A DNA stretch of 64,000 nt, taken from Nocardioides sp. dk884 (lineage in GTDB: Bacteria; Actinomycetota; Actinomycetes; Propionibacteriales; Nocardioidaceae). Location: the NCBI RefSeq assembly GCF_009557055.1, contig NZ_CP045649.1, positions 3,137,501-3,201,500 of the forward strand. The letters are read 5' to 3'. The position numbers and the translations under genes were made by a program. The first letter of the stretch is position 1; each line of letters opens with the position of its first letter. Below the pieces are notes generated by a model. It saw nothing but the letters and a program-made list of their open reading frames with translations. It did no database searches and was not told the origin of the DNA. Shown piece by piece: positions 1 to 8,220 of the stretch.

Positions 1-325
1 AGTCGCGGGCGACGCCGCGCGCGATGATCGGCTCGACCAGCTCCGCCTGCTGCGAGGTCGCGTCGGCGTTGGTGCCCGGCACCGCCTCGAGGCGGTTGCG
101 TGCCTCCAGCATCTCGTTGCCGACCTCGGCCACGACCGCGTCGACGCGGTTGTCCAGCAGCCCGTCACGGGTCTGCTGGAGCAGCACCCACCCGACGATG
201 CTGACCGCCACCGCGGTCAGCGCGAGCGTGCTGGCCACCACCCGGGCCTGGATCGAGCGGCGCCAGAAGGTGAGTGCGCGGCGGATCCCTGCCAGGACGG
301 TGCGAGGGGCTCGGACCCGAAGCAC
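1..325 (-). CDS. mtrB: MtrB sensor histidine kinase, N-terminal part (runs off window)
   Basis: This is only the first ~108 residues of a gene that leaves the window at base 1. Reading from a GTG at 325, the protein has an Arg-rich cytoplasmic start and then one hydrophobic segment (about residues 29-51). An extracytoplasmic stretch follows, containing QQTRDGLLDNRVDAVVAEV, as in MtrB-type kinases. It starts 9 bases after the stop of mtrA on the same strand, the usual mtrA-mtrB order. MtrB is known to phosphorylate MtrA and to influence cell division and wall hydrolases in actinobacteria. The kinase domains are not visible, so identity rests on the N-terminus and position. No clear ribosome binding site precedes the GTG, so the exact start is uncertain. 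Confidence 0.85.
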   Translation of the reverse strand, partial: MLRVRAPRTVLAGIRRALTFWRRSIQARVVASTLALTAVAVSIVGWVLLQQTRDGLLDNRVDAVVAEVGNEMLEARNRLEAVPGTNADATSQQAELVEPIIARGVARD

Positions 326-334
326 GCCGGCCTG

Positions 335-1060
335 CTACTGACCGGCCTTGTACCCGACGCCCCGCACGGTGAGGACGACCTCGGGGTTCTCGGGGTCGTG
401 CTCGACCTTGGAGCGCAGGCGCTGGACGTGCACGTTGACCAGGCGGGTGTCGGCGGCGTGGCGATAGCCCCACACCTGCTCGAGCAGCACCTCGCGGGTG
501 AAGACCTGCCACGGCTTGCGGGCCAGGCAGACGAGGAGGTCGAACTCCAGCGGGGTGAGGTTGAGCTGCTGACCGTCGCGGGTGACCGCATGGCCGGCGA
601 CGTCGATGACCAGGTCGCCGATGGTCAGCGACTCGTGGCCGGCGGTGCTGTCGTGGCGGCGTACGCGCGCCCGGATGCGCGCGATCAGCTCCTTGGGCTT
701 GAAGGGCTTCACGACGTAGTCGTCGGCACCGGACTCCAGCCCGACGACCACGTCGACGGTGTCGCTCTTGGCGGTGAGCATCACGATCGGCACGCCGGAC
801 TCGGCGCGGATCTCCTTGCACACGTCGATGCCGTCCTTGCCGGGCAGCATCAGGTCCAGCAGCACCAGGTCGGGCCGGTAGTCACGGAACTCGGCGAGCG
901 CGAGGTCGCCGCGCGTGCACATGCGGCTGTCGAAACCCTCCTGGCGAAGCACGATCGTCAGCATCTCCGCCAGGGCCGCGTCATCGTCGACGACGAGGAC
1001 GCGGCCCTTGGTGGTGTAGTCGCTGGGCACGTGGGCAGCACTCCCGGCGGACTGGCTCAT
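335..1060 (-). CDS. mtrA: MtrA response regulator
   Basis: This is a 241-residue OmpR/PhoB-family response regulator. The receiver domain (about 20-135) has the acidic pair in VLVVDDD, the phospho-acceptor Asp69 in LVLLDLMLPG and the conserved Lys118 in VVKPF. The winged-helix DNA-binding domain (about 145-240) ends in the usual LTVRGVGYKAG. Sequence and the mtrB neighbour identify MtrA, an essential regulator of cell-division and envelope genes in mycobacteria. It lies 47 bases downstream of ahcY on the same strand, and AGGAT upstream of the ATG can serve as a ribosome binding site. Co-transcription from the ahcY promoter is likely but is an inference. Confidence 0.97.
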   Translation of the reverse strand: MSQSAGSAAHVPSDYTTKGRVLVVDDDAALAEMLTIVLRQEGFDSRMCTRGDLALAEFRDYRPDLVLLDLMLPGKDGIDVCKEIRAESGVPIVMLTAKSDTVDVVVGLESGADDYVVKPFKPKELIARIRARVRRHDSTAGHESLTIGDLVIDVAGHAVTRDGQQLNLTPLEFDLLVCLARKPWQVFTREVLLEQVWGYRHAADTRLVNVHVQRLRSKVEHDPENPEVVLTVRGVGYKAGQ

Positions 1061-1107
1061 GGGCTCAATCCTGCCACTAGTCGCTCACGTGGCCTGATCC
1101 GTACCGC

Positions 1108-2559
1108 TCAGTAGCGGTACTGCTCCGACTTGTACGGCCCCGCCGGGTCGACGCCGAGGTAGGAGGCCTGGCGGTCCGAGAGCGTCGTCAGCTTCACGCC
1201 GAGGGCGCCGAGGTGGAGCCGGGCGACCTCCTCGTCGAGGTGCTTGGGCAGCACGTAGACGCCGACCGGGTACTCCTCGGGCTTGGTGAAGAGCTCGATC
1301 TGGGCGAGCACCTGGTTGGTGAAGGAGTTCGACATGACGAACGACGGGTGGCCGGTCGCGTTGCCGAGGTTCATCAGCCGACCCTCGGACAGCACGATGA
1401 TCGCGTTGCCCTCGCCCTCGGGGAACGTCCACAGGTCGACCTGCGGCTTCACGTTCTTGCGCACGACGCCCGGGTAGGCCTCGAGGCCGGCCATGTCGAT
1501 CTCGTTGTCGAAGTGGCCGATGTTGGCGAGGATCGCGTTCTGCTTCATGCGACGCATCTGGTCGATCGACACCACGTCGCGGTTGCCGGTCGCGGTGATG
1601 ATGATGTCGGCGGTCTCCACGACGTCGTCGAGGGTCGTGACCTGGTAGCCGTCCATCGCCGCCTGGAGCGCGCAGATGGGGTCGATCTCGGTGACGATGA
1701 CGCGCGCACCCTGGCCGCGCAGCGACTCCGCGCAGCCCTTGCCGACGTCGCCGTACCCGCAGACGACGGCGACCTTGCCGCCGATGAGCACGTCGGTGGC
1801 GCGGTTGAGGCCGTCGACGAGGCTGTGGCGGCAGCCGTACTTGTTGTCGAACTTGGACTTGGTGACCGAGTCGTTGACGTTGATGGCCGGGAAGAGCAGC
1901 GTGCCCTCGCGCATCATGTCGTAGAGACGCAGCACGCCGGTGGTGGTCTCCTCGGTGACGCCCTGGATCGCCGCGGCGATCTGGGTCCAGCGGTCCGAGC
2001 TCTCGGCGAGCGAGGCCTGGAGCGCCTCGAAGATGATCCGCTCCTCGACGCTGCTGGCGCTCGCCGGGTCGGGGGCCTGACCGGTCTTCTCGGCCTCGAC
2101 GCCGAGGTGGACGAAGAGGCTCGCGTCGCCGCCGTCGTCGAGGATCATGTTCGCGAAGCGGGGCTCACCGTCGGGGCCGGCGGGCCAGCGCAGGATCTGC
2201 TGGGCGCACCACCAGTACTCCTCCAGGGTCTCGCCCTTCCAGGCGAAGACCGGCACGCCGCGCGGGTCCTCGGGGGTGCCCTCTGGGCCGACCGCGATCG
2301 CGGCGGCGGCGTGGTCCTGGGTGGAGAAGATGTTGCACGAGGCCCAGCGCACCTCGGCGCCCAGCGCGACCAGCGTCTCGATGAGCACGGCCGTCTGGAT
2401 GGTCATGTGCAGCGAGCCCGCGATACGCGCGCCACGCAGCGGCTGCGCGTCGGCGTACCGCTCGCGCATCGCCATGAGGCCCGGCATCTCGTGCTCGGCG
2501 AGCAGGATCTCCGTGCGTCCGAAGTCTGCCAGGCTGAGGTCGGCGACCTTGTAGTCCAT
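1108..2559 (-). CDS. ahcY: Adenosylhomocysteinase
   Basis: This 483-residue protein is S-adenosylhomocysteine hydrolase, which splits SAH into adenosine and homocysteine to keep methylation going. Visible landmarks are [17 protein letters not shown] (about 47-63), the [19 protein letters not shown] active-site segment (226-244), the NAD-binding GYGDVGKG (268-275) and the family C-terminus ending KSEQYRY. A ~40-residue insertion near 150-200 is typical of the longer actinobacterial and plant forms. AGGAG lies just upstream of the ATG. A TAGCCT -10-like hexamer at 2596-2601 would give a short leader of about 30 bases. The gene heads an ahcY-mtrA-mtrB run, the same order as in mycobacteria (sahH near mtrA). 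Confidence 0.98.
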   Translation of the reverse strand: MDYKVADLSLADFGRTEILLAEHEMPGLMAMRERYADAQPLRGARIAGSLHMTIQTAVLIETLVALGAEVRWASCNIFSTQDHAAAAIAVGPEGTPEDPRGVPVFAWKGETLEEYWWCAQQILRWPAGPDGEPRFANMILDDGGDASLFVHLGVEAEKTGQAPDPASASSVEERIIFEALQASLAESSDRWTQIAAAIQGVTEETTTGVLRLYDMMREGTLLFPAINVNDSVTKSKFDNKYGCRHSLVDGLNRATDVLIGGKVAVVCGYGDVGKGCAESLRGQGARVIVTEIDPICALQAAMDGYQVTTLDDVVETADIIITATGNRDVVSIDQMRRMKQNAILANIGHFDNEIDMAGLEAYPGVVRKNVKPQVDLWTFPEGEGNAIIVLSEGRLMNLGNATGHPSFVMSNSFTNQVLAQIELFTKPEEYPVGVYVLPKHLDEEVARLHLGALGVKLTTLSDRQASYLGVDPAGPYKSEQYRY

Positions 2560-2586
2560 CGCGTGCTCCTGAAGGTTGGGTGCGCG

Positions 2587-2730
2587 GGTCTCGACAGGCT
2601 AGGCCGCGCCCCGCACCGATCGGGAATCCTCGCCGAACCCTGGCCCATTCGGGTGAGGTCGGCCGGCGGCCGTCGGCCGGGGGCGTCGAGACCAGTGGCG
2701 CTGTTCCCTCGGCCGAGGCTGTCGAGACCA
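2587..2730. repeat. Three copies of a dispersed GGTCTCGACAG repeat upstream of DUF222 gene
   Basis: A short motif with core GGTCTCGAC(AGGCT) occurs on the plus strand at 2587-2600. Inverted copies lie at 2684-2694 and 2717-2730, and a further direct copy lies downstream of the neighbouring DUF222 gene at 4044-4064. All four copies in the window recognised by eye bracket this gene. The first copy overlaps the likely ahcY -10 hexamer (2596-2601). The same 265-base gap also holds a run of ten C at 2743-2752. The repeat resembles the small dispersed sequences that accompany 13E12/DUF222 genes in actinobacteria; that comparison is from memory. Confidence 0.6.
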
Positions 2731-2795
2731 AGGCCGACGGCACCCCCCCCCCGTCACTGAAGTCTTTACCTTCCAGTCTCGCGCGACTTCTGCTC

Positions 2796-2813
2796 CTCGA
2801 ACACATGTTCGAG
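2796..2813. promoter_or_regulatory. SOS box (LexA operator)
   Basis: CTCGAAC-ACAT-GTTCGAG is a perfect 7+7 inverted repeat around a 4-base spacer. It matches the actinobacterial/Gram-positive LexA box (GAAC-N4-GTTC, typically TCGAAC-N4-GTTCGA). It directly abuts a TAGAAT -10 hexamer (2814-2819), so bound LexA would cover the promoter of the DUF222-HNH gene that starts at 2825. Confidence 0.9.
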
Positions 2814-2819
2814 TAGAAT
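2814..2819 (+). promoter_or_regulatory. -10 element of the DUF222-HNH gene, leaderless
   Basis: TAGAAT ends 5 bases before the ATG at 2825, so transcription should start at or next to the start codon. No Shine-Dalgarno sequence is present. The LexA box lies immediately upstream. Confidence 0.75.
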
Positions 2820-2824
2820 GAGGC

Positions 2825-3988
2825 ATGGCCTCCCCCGAACTCCCCGACTGCGACACCCCAGCCGCCGTGCTGGCGTTCGCACAGCGCCGCCGGGCTGCCG
2901 CCCAGCGGGCGGAGATCGACGTCGTGGAGGCCGCTCTAGGCATGTCCACCGATGCGGCCAGGTCGCTGGTCGGCGACGCACTGGAGCTCGCGCATCGCCT
3001 CAAGCGCACCTGGAAGCTGGTCCGCGCCGGCAAGGTCCCGCTGTGGAAGGCCCGGCGACTCGCGCAGCTGACCACCACCCTGCCCCTCGACGGGGCCGAC
3101 TCCGTGGACCGCCAGCTCGCCGCCTTCGCGGGAAAGATCAGCTGGGCCGGGATCGAGCGGCTCGTCGACCAGTCCCGACTCGCCTTCGACCCCGAGGGTG
3201 CGGAGAAGCAGCGCCGGGAGGCTGCCGACGGGCGCCGCTTCGACGTCCACACCGACCAGGCCACCCACCACGGCACCGCCCACGTCGAAGGCATCCTCGA
3301 CCTCGCCGACGCGATCGACCTCGACACCGCAATCTCCCAGGGCCCGGAGGAGCTCGCCGCCCTCGGCTCCGCCGAGGCATTCGACGTACGCCGCTCGATG
3401 GCCGCCGGCGAGCTTGCCCGGCGCCAACTGGCCTTCGACCTCCGGGCTGAGGCTAGCGACGGAGCCGCACCCGTGGTCAAGGCTCGCCAGGTCGTCATCC
3501 ACGTCCACCTCTCGCACGCCGCGATCAGCCGTAACGAGGCCGGCATCGCCCACGTCGAGGAGACCCGGTCGATCGTGCCGACCGATCAGGTCCGCGACTG
3601 GTGCAGCGGCGAAGGCCAGGTGGTCATCAAGCCGGTCATCGACCTCGAGGCCCACCACCACACCGACGCCTACGCGATCCCCGACCGGCTCGTCGAGCAG
3701 ACTCGTCTCGCCCAGCCGGTCTGCGCGTTTCCCTGGTGCGATCGGCGCGCCCGGCGCTGCGACACCGACCACGTCGTCGCCCACGGCACAGACCCGAGCG
3801 GCGGCCCGACCTGCTCCTGCAATCTGGCGCCGTTGTGCCGGCGACATCACCGGGCCAAGACCCACACTGGGTGGACCTACGACAAGACCGACGCCGCGAC
3901 GTACCTCTGGCGCTCGCCCCACGGCCTGCACCTGATCAAGGACGCTGGCACCACGCGCCTCGTCACCGCGAACCCGCTGGACGAGTAG
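2825..3988 (+). CDS. DUF222 / HNH endonuclease (13E12 family), SOS-controlled
   Basis: The 387-residue protein has an N-terminal helical DUF222 region (about 1-270) and a C-terminal HNH nuclease module. The module has C300 and C305 (CAFPWC), C312, the DTDH core with His316, Asn333, and C338 with His341-His342. Zinc-binding cysteines and the HNH catalytic residues are therefore present and the gene looks intact. The family is the 13E12 repeat group of actinobacteria, often multicopy and of uncertain biological role; mobile-element or DNA-repair roles are suggested. The LexA box and -10 just upstream indicate induction by DNA damage, as reported for 13E12 genes in Mycobacterium tuberculosis. 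Copies of a short repeat flank the gene on both sides, which suggests it moves or spreads as a unit. Confidence 0.93.
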   Translation: MASPELPDCDTPAAVLAFAQRRRAAAQRAEIDVVEAALGMSTDAARSLVGDALELAHRLKRTWKLVRAGKVPLWKARRLAQLTTTLPLDGADSVDRQLAAFAGKISWAGIERLVDQSRLAFDPEGAEKQRREAADGRRFDVHTDQATHHGTAHVEGILDLADAIDLDTAISQGPEELAALGSAEAFDVRRSMAAGELARRQLAFDLRAEASDGAAPVVKARQVVIHVHLSHAAISRNEAGIAHVEETRSIVPTDQVRDWCSGEGQVVIKPVIDLEAHHHTDAYAIPDRLVEQTRLAQPVCAFPWCDRRARRCDTDHVVAHGTDPSGGPTCSCNLAPLCRRHHRAKTHTGWTYDKTDAATYLWRSPHGLHLIKDAGTTRLVTANPLDE

Positions 3989-4014
3989 ATCCACCGCACC
4001 GGACCCCGCCCGCA

Positions 4015-4028
4015 CCCCGCCGGCGGGG
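4015..4028. repeat. Perfect GC palindrome after DUF222 gene
   Basis: CCCCGCCGGCGGGG is a 14-base perfect palindrome 27 bases after the DUF222 stop and before the convergent gene at 4101. It has no T-run, so it is at best a weak terminator stem. Confidence 0.35.
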
Positions 4029-4043
4029 CCACACCCCCTGCCT

Positions 4044-4064
4044 GGGTCTCGACAGGCTCGACCC
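4044..4064 (+). repeat. Downstream copy of the GGTCTCGACAG repeat
   Basis: GGGTCTCGACAGGCTCGACC is the fullest copy of the motif also found three times upstream of the DUF222 gene (2587-2730). It marks the other side of that gene. Confidence 0.6.
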
Positions 4065-4100
4065 ACGGCCGGGCCTTGTCTACGACACGTTCACCGGGGC

Positions 4101-4367
4101 TCAGCCCGCACCGGCGGGTGGTCCCGCGCGGCGACCGGGGGCGAGGACGAAAAGGCCGATGATGGCACCGACGATCGGAAGCAGCAGCGCGAGCACGATC
4201 ACCACGAGGCCGACCGTCGTGGTGCAGCGTCGCCGGCGGATCTGCACGATCGCCAGGACCACCGTCGCCACGGTGAGCACGAGGGAGATCAGCGACGCGA
4301 CCACGACGGTGATCTCGAGGGCGGAGGGCACCGCCGCGTCGAGCTCGGTGCTGAGCAAGGACACCAT
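4101..4367 (-). CDS. Small two-helix membrane protein, unknown
   Basis: The predicted 88-residue protein has two clear hydrophobic segments (about 19-43 and 51-74), separated by a basic patch IRRRRC, and a Gly/Pro/Ala-rich tail. It is probably a small inner-membrane protein with both ends on the same side. No family was recognised. It faces the DUF222 gene and lies about 60 bases downstream of another small membrane protein on the same strand. The ORF has a plausible ATG, and no better overlapping frame exists. It could be an accessory gene of little conservation. Confidence 0.6.
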   Translation of the reverse strand: MVSLLSTELDAAVPSALEITVVVASLISLVLTVATVVLAIVQIRRRRCTTTVGLVVIVLALLLPIVGAIIGLFVLAPGRRAGPPAGAG

Positions 4368-4426
4368 GGACCGACGCTAACGGCCCCCACCACGTCGCGC
4401 ACCGGATCCGGCCCGCCGGCCTCGCC

Positions 4427-4798
4427 TCACGCGCCGGCGTCGACGCGCTGCCAGCCCTCGGGGAGCTCCTCGTCGTCGGGGTAGCAGTCGGGCTCACCGC
4501 CCGAGCCGGCCTCGGCCGGGACCACCTGCACCCAGCCCCAGCGGTCCTCGCACTGCAGGGGCCGGTTGCCGAGGGGGTCCCAGTGTGCGCCCGCGGGCAG
4601 CTCACGACCCTCGACCTCGCAGAACGAGCCCGGTTCGTCGTCCCACAGCACCGGGGCCTCGCCGTCCTTGCACTGCCACTCATCGATCAGCGGCGTGCCG
4701 CTGATCGCGAGGTAGGCCGCGAAGGCGCCGACCGAGAGCGCGGTGAGGGCGAGCAGGCCGCCGAGGATCGAGAGGGTGAGGACAAGAGGCTTCTTCAT
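4427..4798 (-). CDS. Membrane-anchored Cys-containing protein, unknown
   Basis: The preferred start is the ATG at 4798 (MKKPLVLTLSILGG), which has GAGG about 9 bases upstream; an earlier in-frame start at 4834 has no such support. The ~123-residue product begins with a signal-anchor helix. A short exported domain follows with several Cys residues and the pattern DEWQCKDGEAPVL, FCEVEGRELPAG, WDPLGNRP, DCYPDDEELPEGWQRV. The repeated 'ELP.G' phrases suggest a small two-fold structure possibly held by disulfides. It was not assigned to a family. It is likely extracytoplasmic. Confidence 0.65.
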   Translation of the reverse strand: MKKPLVLTLSILGGLLALTALSVGAFAAYLAISGTPLIDEWQCKDGEAPVLWDDEPGSFCEVEGRELPAGAHWDPLGNRPLQCEDRWGWVQVVPAEAGSGGEPDCYPDDEELPEGWQRVDAGA

Positions 4799-4868
4799 GT
4801 GCCCATCCTCGACGCCCCGGCTGCCGGAACGCATCGGTACGCGTACTCAGTCGTCGGGCCGGTCGGAT

Positions 4869-5813
4869 TCAGTGCGCCGCCGGCTTCTTCGAACGCGACG
4901 GCAGCAGGTGCACGACCGCCACCACGACCGCGCCGACGACGATCCCGAAGACCGCGGAGCAAGCCGTGTTGACCAGCCAGCCCAGGACGGCGCCGATGCC
5001 GGACACCGCGTGGTGGACGTCCTCCTCGAGGTGGTGCACGAACTCGTACGGCGGGTGCCAGCCGAGGTCGTCGAGACCGACGAGCAGGATGTGCCCGCCG
5101 ACCCACAGCATCGCGACGGTGCCGACGATGGAGATCACCGAGAGCAGCATCGGCATCCCGCGGACGAGCCCACGACCCACGGACTGGGCCAGGGCGGAGC
5201 GGCGCTGCGCCAGGTGCAGGCCGACGTCGTCCATCTTCACGATGAGCGCGACCACGCCGTACACGACGGCCGTGATCGCGAACGCGACCACGAGCAGGAT
5301 GATCAGCCGCGACCAGAACCCCTCCGCCGCCACCTCGTTGAGCGAGATCACCATGATCTCCGCCGAGAGGATCAGGTCGGTGCGGATCGCACCGGACACC
5401 ATCGTCTCCTCGGCGTCCTGCCCGGCGACCGCGGCCGGCGCTGCGTGATGGTCGTGACCGCGCACCCAGCCCCAGACCTTCTCCGCGCCCTCGAAGGCCA
5501 GGTAGGTGCCGCCGAGCATCAGGATCGGGGTGAGCAGCCAGGGCAGGAACTGGCTGAGCAGCAGTGCCACCGGCAAGATGAACAGGATCTTGTTGCGGAT
5601 CGAGCCGATCGCGATCCGCTTGATGATCGGCAGCTCGCGCTCGGCGGCGACGCCGTGCACGTACTGCGGGGTGACCGCGGTGTCGTCGACGACCACGCCG
5701 GCGGCCTTCATGGTGGCGCGTCCGGCGGCGGCGCCGACGTCGTCGACGGACGCGGCGGCCATCCGGGCCAGCACCGCGACGTCGTCGAGGAGCGCGAAAA
5801 GCCCGCCGCTCAC
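4869..5813 (-). CDS. DUF808 (YedI-like) membrane protein
   Basis: This 314-residue multi-spanning membrane protein opens with MSGGLFALLDDVAVLARMAAASVDD and has KAAGVVVDDTAVTPQYV and REL.I..RIAIGSIRNK. These are the hallmarks of the DUF808/YedI family. About six hydrophobic segments can be traced. The family has no established function. Its start codon overlaps the end of the upstream acyltransferase (5810-5813, ATGA), so the two are translationally coupled. An internal histidine-rich loop (GHDHHAAP, near residue 120) is seen but its meaning is unknown. Confidence 0.9.
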   Translation of the reverse strand: MSGGLFALLDDVAVLARMAAASVDDVGAAAGRATMKAAGVVVDDTAVTPQYVHGVAAERELPIIKRIAIGSIRNKILFILPVALLLSQFLPWLLTPILMLGGTYLAFEGAEKVWGWVRGHDHHAAPAAVAGQDAEETMVSGAIRTDLILSAEIMVISLNEVAAEGFWSRLIILLVVAFAITAVVYGVVALIVKMDDVGLHLAQRRSALAQSVGRGLVRGMPMLLSVISIVGTVAMLWVGGHILLVGLDDLGWHPPYEFVHHLEEDVHHAVSGIGAVLGWLVNTACSAVFGIVVGAVVVAVVHLLPSRSKKPAAH

Positions 5814-6967
5814 GATCGGCGGTCCGGGTTTCGGCGGGCGGCGAGGTCCTCATCGTGCATGGGCCGAACAGTAGCGCCGTCCGGGAGGACCGCCTCCAGC
5901 ACCGCCTCCGCGATGACGTCGGCGTCCTGACGGGCGGCGGTGGCGTCGAGGGCGCGGTCCACCTGCCGCTGCGCCGAGGCGAACGGGTCGACGGCGTGGT
6001 TGAGCAACGCCGCCACCGGGCGCCAGGCGAGGAGGAAGGCCACGGCGACCGCCGCGAGCGTTGTGACGGTCATCGCCACGGCGGGACCGGGGAAGGCCAC
6101 CTCGCCCCAGCCGGCGTAGTCCGCGCCCTTCACGGCGAACCCGTGGAAGAGGTAGACCACCAGCGACCAGGCGCCCATCTGCGCGAACCAGCCACCACCG
6201 CGCGGCACCAGCGCGAAGAACGCCCAGGCGCCCAGCGTGCCGATCACCAGCAGCAGGGCGCGGGTGAGGGTCGCCTCGACGGTGGTGTCGGCGACGTCGT
6301 CGTACAGCGAGCGGTAGTAGAACCACTCCGTGCTCGCCCAGGAGTCGGTCCACCGGGTCGCGACCAGGATCGCGAGCAGCACGAGGACCCCGCACACCCG
6401 CGCCCACCGCTGGCGCAGCAGCTCGAGGCGCTCGGGGTTCGCCTTGAGCCCCATCACGAAGAACGGCAGCAGCCCGAGCACCCGGGCGATGTCCAAGGTG
6501 TCCCCCGCCCAGTTGCCGGCCAGGAGACTGATCGCCACCGCCACCACCAGGCCGCCGCGCAGGTCGACGAAGACCGGGGTCAGCAGCCGCCAGAAGAAGA
6601 GCGCGGCGAGGTACCACATCGGCCAGTGCGGGTCGCGGAAGAGGTTCTCCATCTCCTCTCCCCCGACGTGGATGCGGAAGAGCGCGATCGCGCACTCGAA
6701 CACGACGTAGGGCACCGCGACCGTGCGCACCAGCTGCCACAGCCGGCGCCGCTCCCAGGTGAAGGAGCGCGAGAGGTAGCCGGTGACGAAGACGAACGCC
6801 GGCACGTGCCAGGCGTAGAGGAAGTCGTAGAGGTGGTCGCGCAGCGGCGACGGCTCGAGCAGCACCCAGGCGTGCCCGACGACCACGAGGGTCACCAGCG
6901 CCATCTTCGCGTTGTCGAACCACGGGTCGCGTGCAGGTGGACTCACAGCGGTCGGTGCATCCCTCAC
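5810..6967 (-). CDS. Acyltransferase-3 family membrane protein
   Basis: The 385-residue protein begins, after a short cytoplasmic stretch, with WFDNAKMALVTLVVVGHAWVLL. The His in the first transmembrane helix is the conserved residue of acyltransferase-3 (OafA/NolL-like) proteins. FLYAWHVPAFVFVTGYLS and WPMWYLAALFFWRLL follow, also typical, with about ten membrane helices. These proteins O-acylate surface sugars or lipids using a cytoplasmic acyl-CoA. The target is not shown by the sequence; nearby mannose and galactan genes make a glycan acceptor likely. The start used is a GTG. The stop overlaps the next gene (DUF808), so they form an operon. Confidence 0.88.
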   Translation of the reverse strand: MRDAPTAVSPPARDPWFDNAKMALVTLVVVGHAWVLLEPSPLRDHLYDFLYAWHVPAFVFVTGYLSRSFTWERRRLWQLVRTVAVPYVVFECAIALFRIHVGGEEMENLFRDPHWPMWYLAALFFWRLLTPVFVDLRGGLVVAVAISLLAGNWAGDTLDIARVLGLLPFFVMGLKANPERLELLRQRWARVCGVLVLLAILVATRWTDSWASTEWFYYRSLYDDVADTTVEATLTRALLLVIGTLGAWAFFALVPRGGGWFAQMGAWSLVVYLFHGFAVKGADYAGWGEVAFPGPAVAMTVTTLAAVAVAFLLAWRPVAALLNHAVDPFASAQRQVDRALDATAARQDADVIAEAVLEAVLPDGATVRPMHDEDLAARRNPDRRS

Positions 6968-6995
6968 CGTGGCTCGGTACCCGGGCCCCGGGCGA

Positions 6996-8027
6996 CTAGT
7001 CCTCGACCAGGCCCAGGCGCAGGTACTCCGCGGCGTACGTGCCGCTCAGCAGCAAGGAGGCATAGCGTGCCACCTCGCTGGGTGCCTCGGTTGTCAGCGT
7101 CTCGACGCGTACGCCGCGGGCCGCCGCCGCGGCGAGCAGACGGGCGCGCTGCTCCAGGACGGCCGGCTCCTCGGTCCCGTCGTCGAGCACCAGCAGCGTG
7201 GGGTGCCGGTCGACGCCGGCCCCGTCGACCGGGTCGGCGAAGACGTCGCGCTGGCGGGCCGCCTCGATCACCGGGAGCAGGTGCTCGGCGTCACCGGCGA
7301 GCGCGGTGCGTCCGCTGGTGCGGCGGATCGACTCCGCCACGCGGCGCGCGGCACGGGCCGCCAGCACCGAGCCGCCCCACACGAGGGGGCTGGAGTCGGC
7401 CAGCGCGATCGCGAGCATCTTGGCCGGGTTGACGGCGAGGTCGCGGTGCGGCGAGCAGGCGATCGCGACCTCGTCCAAGGCGCTCGCGACCTGCTCGGCG
7501 TCGGTGCGCGGGCCCAAGGAGACGCCGTCGAGGTAGGTCAGCATCACCACCGCGGTGGCGAGCTGGTCGCTGGTGGTCGTCGGCAGGACCGTGGTCCAGC
7601 GCCCGGCCGCGTGCTCGGCGACGAGCGACCCGGGCCGGGTGGCGACCACCGTCTGGCAGCCGCGACGGGCGGCCTCGGCGACTGCGGAGGCGCTCCCGGA
7701 GTCCGACCCCTCGGGGCACAGCACGACGACCAGGTCGAGGCTCCCGGCCCAGCCCGGCAGCGCCGGCCCCGGCCAGGCCACGAACGGCACCGGGCACCAC
7801 GGCTCGAGCACGGCGCGCAGCAGCCGCGAGTCCGGGCCGGCGGCGATCACCGCACGTGGACGGGACTGCTCCGAGCTGCGCTGGACCGCCTCGGCGACGG
7901 CCGAGGCCGCGTCTCCGGCCTCGCGGCGCACCCGTGCCCCGGTCTCGGCCAGGGTGCGCAGCCGCAGGTCGGCGGCGCCCAGCGCGATCTCGTCGTCCAG
8001 GCGGGACTCGTCGAACCAGGTCGCCAT
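6996..8027 (-). CDS. SIS-domain, phosphosugar-isomerase-like protein
   Basis: The 343-residue soluble protein sits 7 bases after trm112-like and downstream of manB. This is the position of Rv3256c (a TobH-like/SIS protein) in mycobacteria. It shows Rossmann-type segments (RAVIAAGPDSRLLRAVLEP, LDLVVVLCPEGSDSGSASAVAEAARRG, VVWGG-like PLVWGGSVLAARAARRVAESIRR). This fits the two-subdomain phosphoglucose/phosphomannose isomerase fold, but the protein is divergent. Context suggests a role in mannose-6-phosphate or other phosphosugar metabolism. Whether it is catalytic is not clear from the sequence. Confidence 0.8.
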   Translation of the reverse strand: MATWFDESRLDDEIALGAADLRLRTLAETGARVRREAGDAASAVAEAVQRSSEQSRPRAVIAAGPDSRLLRAVLEPWCPVPFVAWPGPALPGWAGSLDLVVVLCPEGSDSGSASAVAEAARRGCQTVVATRPGSLVAEHAAGRWTTVLPTTTSDQLATAVVMLTYLDGVSLGPRTDAEQVASALDEVAIACSPHRDLAVNPAKMLAIALADSSPLVWGGSVLAARAARRVAESIRRTSGRTALAGDAEHLLPVIEAARQRDVFADPVDGAGVDRHPTLLVLDDGTEEPAVLEQRARLLAAAAARGVRVETLTTEAPSEVARYASLLLSGTYAAEYLRLGLVED

Positions 8028-8034
8028 GACGGGC

Positions 8035-8220
8035 TCAGGCCGGCTTGCGGGCTTCGTCGACGAGCAGGACCGGGATGCCGTCGCGGACCGGGTAGACCAG
8101 GCCGCACTCGCCGCGGCAGGCCAGCTCCAGGTCGGCGTCGGTGGTGACCTGCTCCAGGTCGCCGTGGCAGCCCGGGCACACCACGATGGCGAGCAGGGCG
8201 GGGTCGAGGGAGGTGCTCAT
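8035..8220 (-). CDS. Trm112 family zinc protein
   Basis: The 61-residue protein has the Trm112/UPF0434 pattern: LLAIVVCPGCHGDL, then ACRGECGLVYPVRDGIPVLL. The CPxC and CxxxC pairs probably bind zinc. In eukaryotes and archaea Trm112 activates methyltransferases; the bacterial role is less defined. Its ATG overlaps the manB stop by one base (TGATG at 8218-8222), so it is translated together with manB. The same small gene sits between manB and the SIS protein in many actinobacteria. Confidence 0.92.
   Translation of the reverse strand: MSTSLDPALLAIVVCPGCHGDLEQVTTDADLELACRGECGLVYPVRDGIPVLLVDEARKPA

Noticed and set aside
2560..2600. An SAH riboswitch in the ahcY leader
   Set aside because: The likely leader is only about 30 bases, too short for the known structure, and no conserved core was recognised.
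2825..4064. A classical insertion sequence around the DUF222 gene
   Set aside because: No transposase, no target duplication and no long terminal inverted repeats were found; the flanking repeats are short and mixed in orientation.
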